A DNA stretch of 62,926 nt from Microcaldota archaeon (GTDB taxonomy: Archaea > Micrarchaeota > Micrarchaeia > Micrarchaeales > Micrarchaeaceae), in NCBI GenBank assembly GCA_021797495.1, contig JAJZZO010000006.1, forward strand, positions 1-62,926, given 5' to 3'. Below the pieces are notes generated by a model. It saw only the letters and a list, made by a program, of their open reading frames with translations. It was not told the origin of the DNA and made no database searches. Positions 1-7,523 of this stretch are shown here, one piece after another; within the stretch, counting starts at the first letter, position 1, and every line of letters starts with the position of its first letter. The position numbers and the translations under genes are program-made.

Positions 1-119
1 GCTCTTTCACCAGGTTCAGAAACTGAACGTAATCGAACCCGCTTTTTGCATTTTTGGGCTTGTAGGAATCAGCCTGCTCATCCCTTTTCGAACCCGCGCT
101 TGCCGGCGAAAATGCCAGA
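1..119 (-). other. left-edge stretch, possible truncated coding frame
   Basis: The minus strand has one frame open to the window edge, reading KRDEQADSYKPKNAKSGFDY before running off at base 1. No ATG, GTG or TTG in that frame lies between the tRNA-Glu and the edge, so it is either a gene whose start is unclear or chance. I do not recognise the peptide. Confidence 0.15.
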
Positions 120-194
120 TGCTCCCGCCGGGATTTGAACCCGAGTTTCAGACTTGAGAGGCCTGCGTCCTTGACCGGACTAGACGACGGGAGC
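120..194 (-). tRNA. tRNA-Glu (anticodon CTC)
   Basis: The minus strand folds as a cloverleaf: acceptor GCTCCCG pairs with CGGGAGC, anticodon stem CAGGC/GTCTG closes loop CTCTCAA with anticodon CTC (codon GAG), and T-loop TTCAAAT is normal. The discriminator is A at 120. CCA is not encoded. No intron is seen. Confidence 0.93.
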
Positions 195-241
195 GCATAA
201 GGGTTTGTACGCTTCAAATTATTAATATTTGTTGTTTTGCG

Positions 242-1054
242 CTATTTCCTCATTATGCTTGAGCGCTTCATACTATAAGGTGCGGAAATAGACTCTATGA
301 CGCTGTCTACTGGGAATCCAGAAGACTCACCTATCTCACACATCTCATTTATGAGCTCCAATTTTTTTGCTTCTACTGCTTCATAGTTTTTCATGAGCCC
401 GTGCATGTTGCCTATTATTCCGTCGATTTCGTATATGCTTCTGTTAAGCCTTTCAAGGTTGTCGCTATTTGAGCCTCCAATTGCGGCCGAGTTCCTGAAA
501 AGTTCCATACTTACAGCAGACTTCATCGCCTGCTTTATCGCTATGAAGGATTTTCTGTGCAATCCAGCAAGTATGCTGAAAGAGGCTTTTCCGACTGGTA
601 CGTCGTTTGCAGCAAGAATCGACGGTAGCAATATAAGGTTGTTTTCCGAGTTTATTCGTCTGTTTAAGCCATCGCTCATGCACGATGACATAAATGCTTC
701 CCTGTCTGCTTTGCTTGCACCATAAAAAAGGTTGACATAAGCTATCGAGGCGAGCCTTAACTCCCTATAAAGCACTTCAGGATCTATGTATTTTTCGGTA
801 TGCAGCAAATCGGAAATCTTGTTAAGCCTTAAGGAGTAAAGCCTTATGCGCTTGAGCCTGTTTCTGTTTTTGGAGTTTGCAGAGAAAACGGTCTCTGCAT
901 ATTTCACTGCAATCTGCATTGCCATTAATATGGACTTGATGGAGTTGAGGTTTGATATGTTGGTAAGCCGTGTAACCGTAGCGGTAGAGATTGTTCTTGA
1001 TCTTCTTTTTACCGAAGTGTGCTCTACTCTGCCAATCCGTTTAGTAACCTTCAA
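242..1054 (-). CDS. hypothetical basic helical protein
   Basis: A 270-aa protein I do not recognise. It begins at a TTG codon 9 nt after the stop of the DUF460-like gene; the next ATG in frame is more than 40 codons inside. The first 20 residues are very basic (six Arg, three Lys), the rest is predicted mostly alpha-helical with no membrane span or cysteine motif. It is the last gene of a three-gene operon after a thioredoxin-fold membrane protein and an RNase H-fold protein, so a nucleic-acid-related role is possible but only by proximity. Confidence 0.6.
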   Translation of the reverse strand: MKVTKRIGRVEHTSVKRRSRTISTATVTRLTNISNLNSIKSILMAMQIAVKYAETVFSANSKNRNRLKRIRLYSLRLNKISDLLHTEKYIDPEVLYRELRLASIAYVNLFYGASKADREAFMSSCMSDGLNRRINSENNLILLPSILAANDVPVGKASFSILAGLHRKSFIAIKQAMKSAVSMELFRNSAAIGGSNSDNLERLNRSIYEIDGIIGNMHGLMKNYEAVEAKKLELINEMCEIGESSGFPVDSVIESISAPYSMKRSSIMRK

Positions 1055-1063
1055 TTAATCGCC

Positions 1064-1558
1064 TTAACCCCATACATTTTTGTTGGAACGCCTTTTTGGA
1101 TTCCTGTTCTCTATTGCCTCGTTTATTGAATATTTCTTTATCACTTTTGCCATAATTTCGTCTACGTTTATTGCATATTTTTCTTTTGCCTTATGCTTCG
1201 CCTGTTTAAGCTTATTAGCATAATAATTATAAGCCTTTATCGCTGCAACGTAAGCATCGCGTTCGTGCGCATCCTTTATCGATTTCGTGCGCGCAAGCTG
1301 CCTTTTCTCCCCGAGCATTATATTGTCCTTCGGCATGAATACTACTGCATTGAACGCCGAGTTTATCCTCCTTACCATTTCTCCCCTGGTCTTCTTATCG
1401 CTTGCTATTATGCTGGGTATTCCTATGCCCCTTATGCTGCTTATGATCCAGGATTCGCCGCCGCTCTTCATATGTGCCGAATATACCAGATTCCCGTCAA
1501 GGTCCAAGCACGAAACCGCTACGGTTTTTCCGGTGTCTACTCCAACTATTATATGCAT
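1064..1558 (-). CDS. short DUF460-like RNase H-fold protein
   Basis: This 164-aa protein starts with MHIIVGVDTGKTVAVSCLDL, the first beta-strand and acidic residue of the RNase H/RuvC-like fold of archaeal DUF460 proteins (COG2433). Further support is the strand-helix order and a conserved acidic region around DAHERDAYVAAIKAY. Full-length DUF460 proteins are roughly 600 or more residues with long coiled coils; here only the nuclease-like N-terminal domain and a basic tail remain. It lies between a DsbA-like gene 18 nt upstream and a basic hypothetical gene 9 nt downstream. Function is unknown; a nuclease or nucleic-acid-binding role is family inference. Confidence 0.6.
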   Translation of the reverse strand: MHIIVGVDTGKTVAVSCLDLDGNLVYSAHMKSGGESWIISSIRGIGIPSIIASDKKTRGEMVRRINSAFNAVVFMPKDNIMLGEKRQLARTKSIKDAHERDAYVAAIKAYNYYANKLKQAKHKAKEKYAINVDEIMAKVIKKYSINEAIENRNPKRRSNKNVWG

Positions 1559-1576
1559 TCAACCATTCAGGCATTT

Positions 1577-2632
1577 TCAGCTTTTGAGACTGTTAAGCGA
1601 ATAATTTACCAGCTCATTTGCAGTTGACGGTATGGCCTCGTACTTGCAGTTCGCTATATATATGGGTGTAAATGTGACGTTATAGAAGCTTGCAAGCTGT
1701 TCTTGTCCTATCAGTTTAGAAGGTACATTTGCCATGCATGTGCCAAAGGCGCTCATGTTGAAACCAGAAGCCTGCGCCATGGAGTAGAGCGTATCGTTTG
1801 GCAGTGGTATGCCGTTGTAGGTCGCTTGCAGAGTGTCCATAAACTGCGGGAACTCCTTCTGTACAGAACCGCAAGCCAAATACGCTCCCAAGAGCTGCGT
1901 TTGTTTCTCGCCGTATTGCTTGTAATTGCTTATAGAGTAACCAGAGAACACGAACTTGTAGCTCATATTTATTTTATTTGGGTAATTTTTGCTGATGTTT
2001 ATCGCTTGCAATATGCTGTGTATTGCCCCAGGTGCATATGGGTCCGTTATAAGGTATACAGGTTCAGGGGTATTCGAAACGCACGTGGTCTTGTCACTTA
2101 TGGCTACGACGCCCTGTGCGACTACGTAGTTGTTTGTTACACTCTTTGGTTTTACCATTTGTATGAATGGAGTTTCAAGGCTCAGGTTGGAATCGTAGAA
2201 TTCCATTGATACGTTAAGTGTCGAATTGGTGAACGGGTCTTTGTAAGGCACTATAACAGACCATGTATTTGTGCTCGGTTGGTATGACACCTTTGACTTA
2301 TTGAGATACGAATAATAAGTTAATATCGAGAGGCTGGAGTTTACGTACTGGTAATTAGCAAGCACTTTCCCAGCTGCCTGCAATACCTGCGACTGGTTGT
2401 ACTTCGGGGTTATGCACGTGCTGTTGCTGGAGATGCCGTACTGGCACACTATCACGGATTTGAAGTTGGCTAATGAGAAAGCCAGAGCTATTAGCACTAT
2501 TACAAGTGCTATGAGCGCTACGTGCAGGTAGTCCAGACCGCCAAGCTTGGATGCCCTTTTGACAAGGAAAACCGGCTCTTTAGCTATGGCGTTTTTTGCC
2601 TTTCTGCTCTTCTTATCCATACCTTCTGTCAT
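1577..2632 (-). CDS. membrane-anchored DsbA/thioredoxin-fold protein lacking CXXC
   Basis: 351 aa with a basic N-terminus, one membrane span at about residues 35-55, and a large extracytoplasmic domain rich in Asn-X-Ser/Thr sites. The C-terminal half resembles DsbA-like thiol oxidoreductases: YLITDPYAPGAI occupies the place of the usual strand plus CPYC active site, and FTPIYIANCKYEAIP matches the cis-proline strand (TPT-F/I-V-N-G). The catalytic CXXC is absent, so disulfide exchange by the usual mechanism is unlikely; scattered cysteines remain. It may be a chaperone or structural relative. The start is MTEGMDKK; the second Met (2620) is an alternative. It heads the operon leading to the DUF460-like gene. 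Confidence 0.6.
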   Translation of the reverse strand: MTEGMDKKSRKAKNAIAKEPVFLVKRASKLGGLDYLHVALIALVIVLIALAFSLANFKSVIVCQYGISSNSTCITPKYNQSQVLQAAGKVLANYQYVNSSLSILTYYSYLNKSKVSYQPSTNTWSVIVPYKDPFTNSTLNVSMEFYDSNLSLETPFIQMVKPKSVTNNYVVAQGVVAISDKTTCVSNTPEPVYLITDPYAPGAIHSILQAINISKNYPNKINMSYKFVFSGYSISNYKQYGEKQTQLLGAYLACGSVQKEFPQFMDTLQATYNGIPLPNDTLYSMAQASGFNMSAFGTCMANVPSKLIGQEQLASFYNVTFTPIYIANCKYEAIPSTANELVNYSLNSLKS

Positions 2633-2649
2633 AAAATCACTTAAACAAA

Positions 2650-2746
2650 CGGGCCCGGCGGGATTTTCATCGGCTTTAAGCCGGTTTTGAACCCGCGACC
2701 TTCACCTTAGGAGGGTGCCGCTCTATCCAAGCTGAGCTACGGGCCC
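2650..2746 (-). tRNA. tRNA-Arg (anticodon CCT) with a 22-nt T-loop intron
   Basis: The acceptor stem is GGGCCCG/CGGGCCC and the anticodon loop CTCCTAA carries CCT (codon AGG). The D-stem is GCTC/GAGC and the discriminator is G (2650). The anticodon stem has four pairs plus a terminal G-A mismatch. Between T-stem halves GCGGG and CCCGC lie 29 nt rather than 7. Removing 22 nt restores the standard loop TTCAAAT and a 75-nt tRNA. The gene is 61 bp upstream of arginyl-tRNA synthetase on the same strand. Confidence 0.9.
2664..2685 (-). other. tRNA-Arg intron at T-loop position 59/60
   Basis: A bulge-helix-bulge can be drawn directly: outer helix is the T-stem GCGGG:CCCGC; central 4-bp helix is exon TTCA with intron TGAA; the 5' bulge is AAA and the 3' bulge AAT, cut after the second base of each. 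The intron holds its own hairpin CGGC-TTAAA-GCCG. Precise cutting leaves exon TTCAAA joined to T, i.e. a normal T-loop. Confidence 0.8.
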
Positions 2747-2807
2747 ATTGATTGCATAATACCTTAAGCAGGAAAAATTTAAAATGAATTGATTTATACC
2801 TTTCTTT

Positions 2808-4727
2808 TTACATGCGTTTTACAGGCTTGATCCCTACTGAGCGCAACAGCTCTCCGGAGAGCTTTTCGAAGGCCGTTGTTATTGCAAGCCTCGCGCTCCT
2901 TTGCTCTTCGTTCTCAGCCTTAAGTATCGGCACTGCCTCGTAAAACTTCCCGAATTCTACTGACAGCAATGTCAGGTACTCTATCACTATGTTGGGTTTG
3001 CACTCCCTTATGCTTTTTTCCAGTATGTCTCCAGCATAGGAAATCCTTTTTATCAAATCGAACTCCTGCTGCGATACATTATAACCGTCATGCACTTCCT
3101 TGCGGTTTTCAGAGCCTGAACTTTCCAGTATCCTTTCAGCCCTTGCATGCATGTACTCGCAGTATGGTCCGGAATTGCCTTCGAAGTTAAGTGCCCGCTC
3201 CCATGAAAATACAAGGTTCTTTTCATTTGAAAGCTTAAGGAACTCGTATTTTATGGCAGACATCGCTATGCTGTTCGCTACTTCGGCTTTTTCTCCTTCA
3301 CTCAAGTTGAACCTGTCCGTTATGAGCTTGGCCGCTTTTTCCTCCGCTTCCCTGATAAGGTCGTCGCATGTATACCCAATCCATGTACCCTTTCTCCCGG
3401 AGAGGGATACGCCCTCGAGCTCAACCACGCCATAAGCTACGTGTTTTATGCTGTCGGAATAGTCCTTGCCGCCAAGCATGGTTATCACAAGCCTGACTAT
3501 GGACTGCTCGTAGCTTTGCCTTGCGTCTATCGTGTTTATCGCAATATCTGCGCCACCAAAATCCATTGAGGCTCCTTCGTTTCCTGTGGAATAAAGCTCT
3601 TTTTTATCGTCTCCCTGCTCCATGAATTTATGGTAGGAAAAACTATTCGGGAGCAAGCCGAGCTTCCACATATGAAAGGCTATATCCTTGGCCACATAAT
3701 TCGGCGCGCCATTGCTCCTTACCAGCACTTTTACTCCTTCTTTCAGCCCCTTGAAGTCTTCGGAAAGCGCCTCAAGCTTCGAATGCTCTATTATCAAGCA
3801 GTTTGCGTAATCCCCTTCCTTAGGGGTTGTAGCTATGCCTTTTTCTTTCATCATGTCGAGCGCATGATCAAGCAGTTTTTTTCTCACTATGTCGCTTTCC
3901 CACACCAATACATCGTGGTATATTCCCATTTTTGCGAGTGTCTCGTATTCGGCCTTGACGAACTCTTCTGCCATCTCCCTGGCTGTCTTCGATTCGTAGG
4001 TTCCTCCCTGTTCCATGTTTACGAGCATGTTTGCTATCTCCTCTTTTACCTCCTTGTCATCCAGGATTCTGTTCACCGCTACGTACACTTTGCCTATCAT
4101 GCTGTCGAATTTCTTTTTGTCTTCGAACGTTACGCCTATCTTATCAAGATGGCTTAAACCCCACATAACCTCTGCAACCTGCAGTCCGAGGTCGTCTATG
4201 TAATCTTCGCGCTCTACATTGTACCCTGCGTTTCTATACAAGTTGGCTATGGCGTCTCCCAAAAGCACGTTCCTTACCTGCCCCATGTGCATGGGGTGTG
4301 CCGGGTTTATGCTCGGGTATTCTATTATGGCTTTTTTTCCATTGCCAGACTTTGAAGAGAAAATGGCATCAGAATTTACGGCGAATTCTACGACAGCTTT
4401 TGAATAAAGATCCCTGTTTATTGAGAAATTCACAAAACCGTTCTTTTGCAGGATATCTGCTATATACTTCGGTTTCTTTATGGCGCTTGCGATGCCGGTC
4501 GCCAGCTCTCCTGCGTCAACAGACTTTATTTTTGCTATCCTAAGTGCTATGTTAGAAGATATGTCGCCGAACATTTTCGAATTGTCGATGCTTTTCCTAA
4601 CGTCGTTTTCGTTAAATCCATCGTTTCCGGTGCTTTTTAGCGCCTCAAGCAGTGAAGCTACTATACCGTCTATCAATTCCTTGTACGGTTGTTGAACGTG
4701 CATTTCACCACTTTGATAATCGTGCAT
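2808..4727 (-). CDS. argS: arginyl-tRNA synthetase
   Basis: A 639-aa class I synthetase that charges tRNA-Arg. Residues about 1-110 form the N-terminal additional domain; the first signature is NPAHPMHMGQVRN near residues 141-153, and the second is SLSGRKG at 441-447 before the C-terminal DALR anticodon-binding domain. The HIGH motif reads HMGQ (147-150), so the last histidine is glutamine. The length fits the family. It sits immediately downstream of tRNA-Arg(CCT) and upstream of nothing else co-oriented within 30 bp except the tRNA, so the substrate and enzyme genes are neighbours. Confidence 0.95.
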   Translation of the reverse strand: MHDYQSGEMHVQQPYKELIDGIVASLLEALKSTGNDGFNENDVRKSIDNSKMFGDISSNIALRIAKIKSVDAGELATGIASAIKKPKYIADILQKNGFVNFSINRDLYSKAVVEFAVNSDAIFSSKSGNGKKAIIEYPSINPAHPMHMGQVRNVLLGDAIANLYRNAGYNVEREDYIDDLGLQVAEVMWGLSHLDKIGVTFEDKKKFDSMIGKVYVAVNRILDDKEVKEEIANMLVNMEQGGTYESKTAREMAEEFVKAEYETLAKMGIYHDVLVWESDIVRKKLLDHALDMMKEKGIATTPKEGDYANCLIIEHSKLEALSEDFKGLKEGVKVLVRSNGAPNYVAKDIAFHMWKLGLLPNSFSYHKFMEQGDDKKELYSTGNEGASMDFGGADIAINTIDARQSYEQSIVRLVITMLGGKDYSDSIKHVAYGVVELEGVSLSGRKGTWIGYTCDDLIREAEEKAAKLITDRFNLSEGEKAEVANSIAMSAIKYEFLKLSNEKNLVFSWERALNFEGNSGPYCEYMHARAERILESSGSENRKEVHDGYNVSQQEFDLIKRISYAGDILEKSIRECKPNIVIEYLTLLSVEFGKFYEAVPILKAENEEQRSARLAITTAFEKLSGELLRSVGIKPVKRM

Positions 4728-4763
4728 AAATTCACACTAAAAACTTTATCGCTTAGCAATTGT

Positions 4764-6311
4764 TCAATAACTTATTCTATCAAATTCTTTTAAGACCTTC
4801 GGTATTGCCGTCGCAACGTCGTAAGCTGTCGCATGCATGCCAAGCTCCTTGTAAAGCATGTCACCTATCTTCGCGTGAACATAAACTCCTGCCACTGCAG
4901 ACTTGAACGGCTCGCCCTTGTTCATTGCAAGGTAACTGGCAATTATTCCTGAAAGGACATCCCCTGTGCCCATTGTCGCGAGTGCCGGCGTTTCTGCCTT
5001 GTTTATTTTAAGCAGGTTTCCATCGGTGATTATGGTTTCGTTTCCTTTCAACACCAATGTGCAGCCATAAGTCTTGGCAAAGTCTATGGCAGTGTGGATT
5101 TTTGAGTCCATATTTCTCTTTGAAAGATCTATTCCGGAAAGGTACTTGAATTCCCCTGTGTGCGGGGTCAGTACCATGTTCCTTTCTATCAGGTCCTTGT
5201 ATCTAGAAAGCAGCCGAAGCGCTGAAGCGTCAGCCACGACATACTTGCCGTTGTTTCTTTCATACTCAAGGATTTCTGAGAAGTATTTATAATCCAGGTA
5301 ATCCAACTTTAATCCTGGGCCTATCACTATCGAATCGTGCTTTGCAGAAGTTATGTTCTGTATGTCCTGTTTCTGCAATTTGTCCTTAGAAATGCTGTGG
5401 AGTATGAGCTCAGGCATCATTCGCTGTTCGTTTATCAGTGCGTCTTCCGGGGTCATTATGGTAACATAGCCAGATCCAGTCTTCAAAGCCGCAAGGGCGT
5501 GTTCCGAAGCCATTCCTGTCAACAGCGGTGCGCCCCTGTAGTCGACGCTCCCACCAACTACTACAACGTTTCCGTGCTCGTATTTGTTTGCGTATATCAG
5601 CCGTGGTTTTGTCGCGAGCATCACGTCTCCCGGCCCGGCCATGAGCTCCACCGAAGGTGGAATTCCTATGTCTATAATATTGACAGAATAATGTTGCGCC
5701 TTTTCAGCTAGGTAATTCTTCATTTTGTGTATCGTAAGAACAACATCTGGATTTACGGCATCTATGTTCTTAGATCCTGTATCGGCGTTTATCCCGGAAG
5801 GAACGTCTATTGATATAATATATTTTTTTGATCCGTTTACGGTCTTTATCGCCTTAAGTACTGTATTGCTGAGCCTTCCGTGCATCCCTATGCCGATTAT
5901 CGCATCCACTACGTCGTCAGATTTTTTAACCATTAGCTTCAGCTTGTCAATATTTTCTGGGTTTATCTCTTCGACATCAACAGTGTTTTCCAGCATCCTG
6001 AAATTGAATCTTGCGCTTTCGTTTTTTAAGTCTTCATGGTTCCCTATGAGTGCTACTTGGATATCTGCAATGCTCATCAGGTGCCTTGCCGCCGACATGC
6101 CGATGGCTCCCTTCCCGCCAGGGCCGCAAACGAACGTAATCCTGTCGTTTCTGTGCTTCCTCTGCAGGTTTTCTGCTATCACCGAGCCTGTATCCTCTAC
6201 CATGAGTTTTTCGCTCATACCTAGCGCATTGGCATTAGCAAATAGGGCATAAGCGTCGTCTATGGTCATGTACTTTTTTGTGTAAAGGACAAACTCTTTT
6301 AGCTTTTGCAT
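4764..6311 (-). CDS. nnr: bifunctional NAD(P)H-hydrate epimerase / ADP-dependent dehydratase
   Basis: 515 aa with the fused architecture of NAD(P)HX repair enzymes. The N-terminal half (to about residue 215) is the YjeF_N epimerase fold, with VCGPGGKGAIG at 61-71 in the position of the usual G-NNGGDG loop and Asp-rich VDAIIGIG. The C-terminal half is the ribokinase-like dehydratase: IGPGLKLD, LTPHTGEFKYLSG and the catalytic GTGDVLSG at 448-455. It repairs hydrated NADH/NADPH. Its start lies about 85 bp from the divergent regulator gene. In the epimerase loop the usual NN/GD residues are altered, so epimerase activity should not be taken for granted. Confidence 0.9.
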   Translation of the reverse strand: MQKLKEFVLYTKKYMTIDDAYALFANANALGMSEKLMVEDTGSVIAENLQRKHRNDRITFVCGPGGKGAIGMSAARHLMSIADIQVALIGNHEDLKNESARFNFRMLENTVDVEEINPENIDKLKLMVKKSDDVVDAIIGIGMHGRLSNTVLKAIKTVNGSKKYIISIDVPSGINADTGSKNIDAVNPDVVLTIHKMKNYLAEKAQHYSVNIIDIGIPPSVELMAGPGDVMLATKPRLIYANKYEHGNVVVVGGSVDYRGAPLLTGMASEHALAALKTGSGYVTIMTPEDALINEQRMMPELILHSISKDKLQKQDIQNITSAKHDSIVIGPGLKLDYLDYKYFSEILEYERNNGKYVVADASALRLLSRYKDLIERNMVLTPHTGEFKYLSGIDLSKRNMDSKIHTAIDFAKTYGCTLVLKGNETIITDGNLLKINKAETPALATMGTGDVLSGIIASYLAMNKGEPFKSAVAGVYVHAKIGDMLYKELGMHATAYDVATAIPKVLKEFDRISY

Positions 6312-6395
6312 CTCATTAATTCCGTAATCTAAGAATAAAAATGTGGTGTTTCAATAGCCAAGGTCTATAAAATAAAGGAAAGCCTAGCAATAAGC

Positions 6396-7229
6396 ATGCC
6401 AAGGGAGGTAGTGAAGACGCTTGGCATCAAGGAGGGCGACGACATAGACTTTATACAGTACAAGGATTCGTATTACATAATAGCCAAAAGGAGCGACATA
6501 GCCAAGCTCATAACAGGCTCTCCCCAGCAGAAGTCTGCCACTGAGCCACAGCCTTTCAGGTCATACGCAGTGCCTAAGCTTTCCGAAGCAGAGATAGCCG
6601 TCCTCAAAAAATTGGACACGCTGAGATACAGCTCGCGCACTACGGACCAGGTGGCAAAGATACTGGGTAAGGACGAGAGGATAACATTCAAGCAGCTTGA
6701 AAAGAGAGGGGTTATAACGCCGTTCAAGGACGAGGCGCAAAAGACGCACTACAGCATACAGAAAATGTTCTACGACGCATACCTGATGAGGAAAAAGCCC
6801 GCGGAGCAGCAAAAGCCTGGATATTCGATAAACCTGAACAAGGTCAAGGTTGACCAGGTTGCCAAATCCACCGCCATACCGCAGGGGACCATAGAGAAGT
6901 ACATGGATTCGCTTCAAGATGCGGGATACATAGTTGTTCCAACGGAATCGGATGCCGCTGCCATATCTGCCGCCCTGGAAGACAGCATAAGGCGCGGCTT
7001 GGTGGTCGGTACAAGGGCCTTCAACAAAAAGTTCTACATCGTGATGCGCTCCTTCATAAACAGCAAGGCGCCTCTGGTAACAAGCCAGATATCGGAAAAA
7101 AGCACGCCAGTACCTGTCATAGCAAAGGCGTGCAAGCTCGACGAAGAAGCAGTAAGGGCGATATTGTACATACTTGCCGAAAGCGGCGAAGTAACCGAAG
7201 TGCGCAAGGACATATTCAGGCTCGCATGA
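6396..7229 (+). CDS. AbrB-like plus winged-helix transcriptional regulator (start uncertain)
   Basis: 277 aa from ATG 6396. The N-terminus MPREVVKTLGIKEGDDIDF is the second half of an AbrB/SpoVT swapped-hairpin DNA-binding fold, followed by two or three winged-helix-like segments (around residues 65-110, 145-185, 220-275). In the same frame upstream of the ATG, bases 6339-6395 encode AKVYKIKESLAIS, which is exactly the missing first AbrB strand, but no ATG, GTG or TTG is found there before a stop at 6336. A TATA-like stretch at 6364-6374 sits about 26 bp before the ATG and would give a leaderless mRNA. Either the AbrB domain is truncated, a rare start codon (for example ATA at 6354) is used, or a base is wrong. 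Confidence 0.75.
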   Translation: MPREVVKTLGIKEGDDIDFIQYKDSYYIIAKRSDIAKLITGSPQQKSATEPQPFRSYAVPKLSEAEIAVLKKLDTLRYSSRTTDQVAKILGKDERITFKQLEKRGVITPFKDEAQKTHYSIQKMFYDAYLMRKKPAEQQKPGYSINLNKVKVDQVAKSTAIPQGTIEKYMDSLQDAGYIVVPTESDAAAISAALEDSIRRGLVVGTRAFNKKFYIVMRSFINSKAPLVTSQISEKSTPVPVIAKACKLDEEAVRAILYILAESGEVTEVRKDIFRLA

Positions 7230-7268
7230 AATGGCAGGCAAAGCTCAAGCATTACCTAAACCTGCAGC

Positions 7269-7424
7269 TCATACATATATGAAGTGGTCTAGTATTATGA
7301 CTGCGAATGCGAATATTATTACTGCTATAAGTACTATTTTTGGGTTTATCTTTGGTCCTTTTGCCGGCGCATCGTAAAAGCTAAGAACGCCTGCTTGAGA
7401 CTGCGGTGAATATAACGATGCCAT
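7269..7424 (-). CDS. preprotein translocase Sec61 beta (archaeal SecG)
   Basis: A 51-codon gene. The protein starts MASLYSPQSQAG, continues VLSFYDAPAKGPKINPK, and ends in one hydrophobic span of about 20 residues. This is the standard archaeal Sec61 beta layout: a short flexible cytosolic part, the (R/S)-Y/F-(F/Y)-(D/E) motif, a KGPKI-PK motif just before the membrane, and a single C-terminal tail anchor. It is the non-essential third subunit of the SecYEbeta channel. A TATA-like stretch lies near 7457-7472 on the minus strand. It converges with the AbrB regulator gene 39 bp away. Sec61 gamma, SecD and SecF are also in the window; SecY is not. Confidence 0.85.
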   Translation of the reverse strand: MASLYSPQSQAGVLSFYDAPAKGPKINPKIVLIAVIIFAFAVIILDHFIYV

Positions 7425-7493
7425 CAAAACACTTCTTACACTGGCAATTTAGCTCTGAATATTAATAAAGCTTTTGCATATCCCAAACGAACG

Positions 7494-7501
7494 TTTTATA
7501 T
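7494..7501 (+). promoter_or_regulatory. TATA box of the 7.5-kb membrane protein gene
   Basis: TTTTATAT, preceded by an A-rich BRE-like stretch. Its distance predicts transcription starting near 7523-7525, where an ATG begins in a frame different from the main gene. Confidence 0.5.
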
Positions 7502-7523
7502 CCTTTGTCAAATCAATGTATAA

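Noticed and set aside
88-105. GCGGGTTCGA motif on the minus strand near the left edge, like the T-arm of intron-bearing tRNAs
   Set aside because: No acceptor, anticodon arm or matching GAAAATCCCGC follows; occurs twice within a possible coding frame.
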